Source: Planctomycetota bacterium (lineage in GTDB: Bacteria; Planctomycetota; UBA1135; JADKAF01). From it: a DNA stretch of 64,000 nucleotides. Positions 63,287 to 64,000 of the stretch are shown here, piece after piece; position 1 is the stretch's first letter; the number at the start of each line of letters is the position of its first letter. The translations under genes and the position numbers were made by a program. The notes beneath the pieces are model-generated. The model was not told where the DNA came from. It saw nothing but the letters and a program-made list of their open reading frames with translations, and ran no database searches. Location: the NCBI GenBank assembly GCA_016719295.1, contig JADKAF010000001.1, positions 1,612,001 to 1,676,000 of the forward strand, given 5' to 3'.

Positions 63287-64000
63287 ATGTTCGCCTTCCC
63301 TCGTCGCCTCTCGAACCCGCCGAACCCCTGGGCCCACGAGCACCTGGAGCTCCTCGGTCCCCCGCCGCCCGTCTCGCTCGAGGTCTACGAGGAGCGCGCG
63401 CGCTCGATCCTCACGCGCAACGACTCCCCGGACCTGCCGTTCCGCTGGAGCTTGAACCCCTATCGCGGCTGCCAGCACGCCTGCGCATATTGCTACGCGC
63501 GCCCCTATCACGAGCACCTGGGCCTCGGCGCGGGCACGGACTTCGACTCCAAGATCTTCGTGAAGACGAACGCGCCCGCGCTGCTCCGAGCGGCCTTCAC
63601 GCGGCGGAGCTGGAAGCGCGAGCGGATCTCGTTCTCCGGCGTCACCGATCCCTATCAGCCGCTGGAGGCCAGCTACCGCCTCACTCGCGCCTGCCTCGAG
63701 CTCGCGCGCGACTTCGAGAATCCGGTGGGGATCATCACGAAGAGCGCGCTCGTCCGGCGCGACGCGGAGCTGCTCGCCGAGCTCGAGGAGCGCGCGGGCG
63801 CGGTGGTGTTCGTCTCCCTGCCGCTGCTCGACGAGGACGACGCCCGGGCCTTGGAGCCGCACGCGGCGACGCCGCGTGCACGGCTGGAGACGATCCGCCG
63901 CCTCGCGGCCGCGGGAGTGCCCGTCGGCGTCGCGGTAGCGCCGCTGATCCCCGGGCTCGGCGATGCCCAGCTCGCCGAAGTGCTCGAGCGCGCGCGCGAA
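63287..64000 (+). CDS. SplB/PA0069-type radical SAM protein (3' end outside window)
   Basis: Starts at ATG 63287 and is open to the window edge, 238 codons seen. The cluster motif NPYRGCQHACAYCYARPYHE (Cx3Cx2C) and FDSKIFVKTNAP are hallmarks of the PA0069/Rv2578c group of radical SAM proteins related to spore photoproduct lyase. RISFSGVTDPYQPLEASYRL and VGIITKSALVRRDAELLAEL continue the barrel. The function of the group is unclear; a DNA-repair or RNA-related role has been suggested from SplB similarity. It is divergent from aspS with 118 bases between the starts. Confidence 0.87.
   Translation, partial: MFAFPRRLSNPPNPWAHEHLELLGPPPPVSLEVYEERARSILTRNDSPDLPFRWSLNPYRGCQHACAYCYARPYHEHLGLGAGTDFDSKIFVKTNAPALLRAAFTRRSWKRERISFSGVTDPYQPLEASYRLTRACLELARDFENPVGIITKSALVRRDAELLAELEERAGAVVFVSLPLLDEDDARALEPHAATPRARLETIRRLAAAGVPVGVAVAPLIPGLGDAQLAEVLERARE

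Overview
The window is very GC-rich bacterial chromosome with densely packed, often translationally coupled genes (ATGA, GTGA and TTGA overlaps), many GTG/TTG starts and long spurious antisense frames. Secreted sulfatase and carbohydrate esterases, HEAT-repeat and VWA proteins, several lineage-type proteins of unknown function and split regulators suggest a heterotrophic planctomycete-like organism. That placement is an inference from gene content, not a measured phylogeny. No rRNA, CRISPR array, prophage or complete insertion sequence is visible; one tRNA-Pro is present.

Layout. 1-3.7 kb: Gld-type ABC system (ATPase, permease, auxiliary subunit running off the left edge). 3.7-5.7 kb: Rho with a long Gly/Arg-rich N-terminus. 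5.7-7.3 kb: gene-poor stretch with a dispersed repeat, a compound tandem repeat and tRNA-Pro(CGG). 7.3-15.1 kb: secreted HEAT+VWA protein, zinc-ribbon protein, an APH-fold protein lacking its catalytic aspartates, an anchored acidic protein, and a GT39-like membrane glycosyltransferase. 15.1-19.6 kb: RND pump plus adaptor. 20-26 kb: tig, clpP, clpX, rlmN and a DHH phosphoesterase. 25.9-30.7 kb (minus strand): ruvC-comEA-nadC-RsbW-like-VanZ-purB-unknown. 30.8-32 kb: fused ispDF. 32-45.6 kb: two modules that each pair parvulin-like secreted proteins with an ABC exporter, separated by a GNAT protein and a B12-type radical SAM enzyme. 45.6-53.3 kb: fuconolactonase-like amidohydrolase, esterases, sulfatase and a sialate-O-acetylesterase-like enzyme, probably for acetylated/sulfated glycans. 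53.4-60.1 kb: a tightly coupled plus-strand chain of RecB-like nuclease, SF1 helicase, phosphodiesterase, RNase Z, small protein and nucleotidyltransferase. 60-64 kb: lhgO, aspS and a truncated SplB/PA0069-type radical SAM gene.

Six single-base indels break or locally scramble five otherwise intact genes (gldA-like, rho, HEAT-VWA, clpX, GNAT). Since rho and clpX are normally important and the lesions sit in G/C-rich runs, sequencing or assembly error is the likeliest explanation; the annotations treat each as one gene.

The least explained parts are the MITE-like dispersed repeat (about 5.9 and 39.1 kb), the predicted pseudokinase (9.7 kb), the nuclease-helicase-phosphodiesterase-RNase Z chain and the overlapping small-protein/nucleotidyltransferase pair (59.1-60.1 kb).
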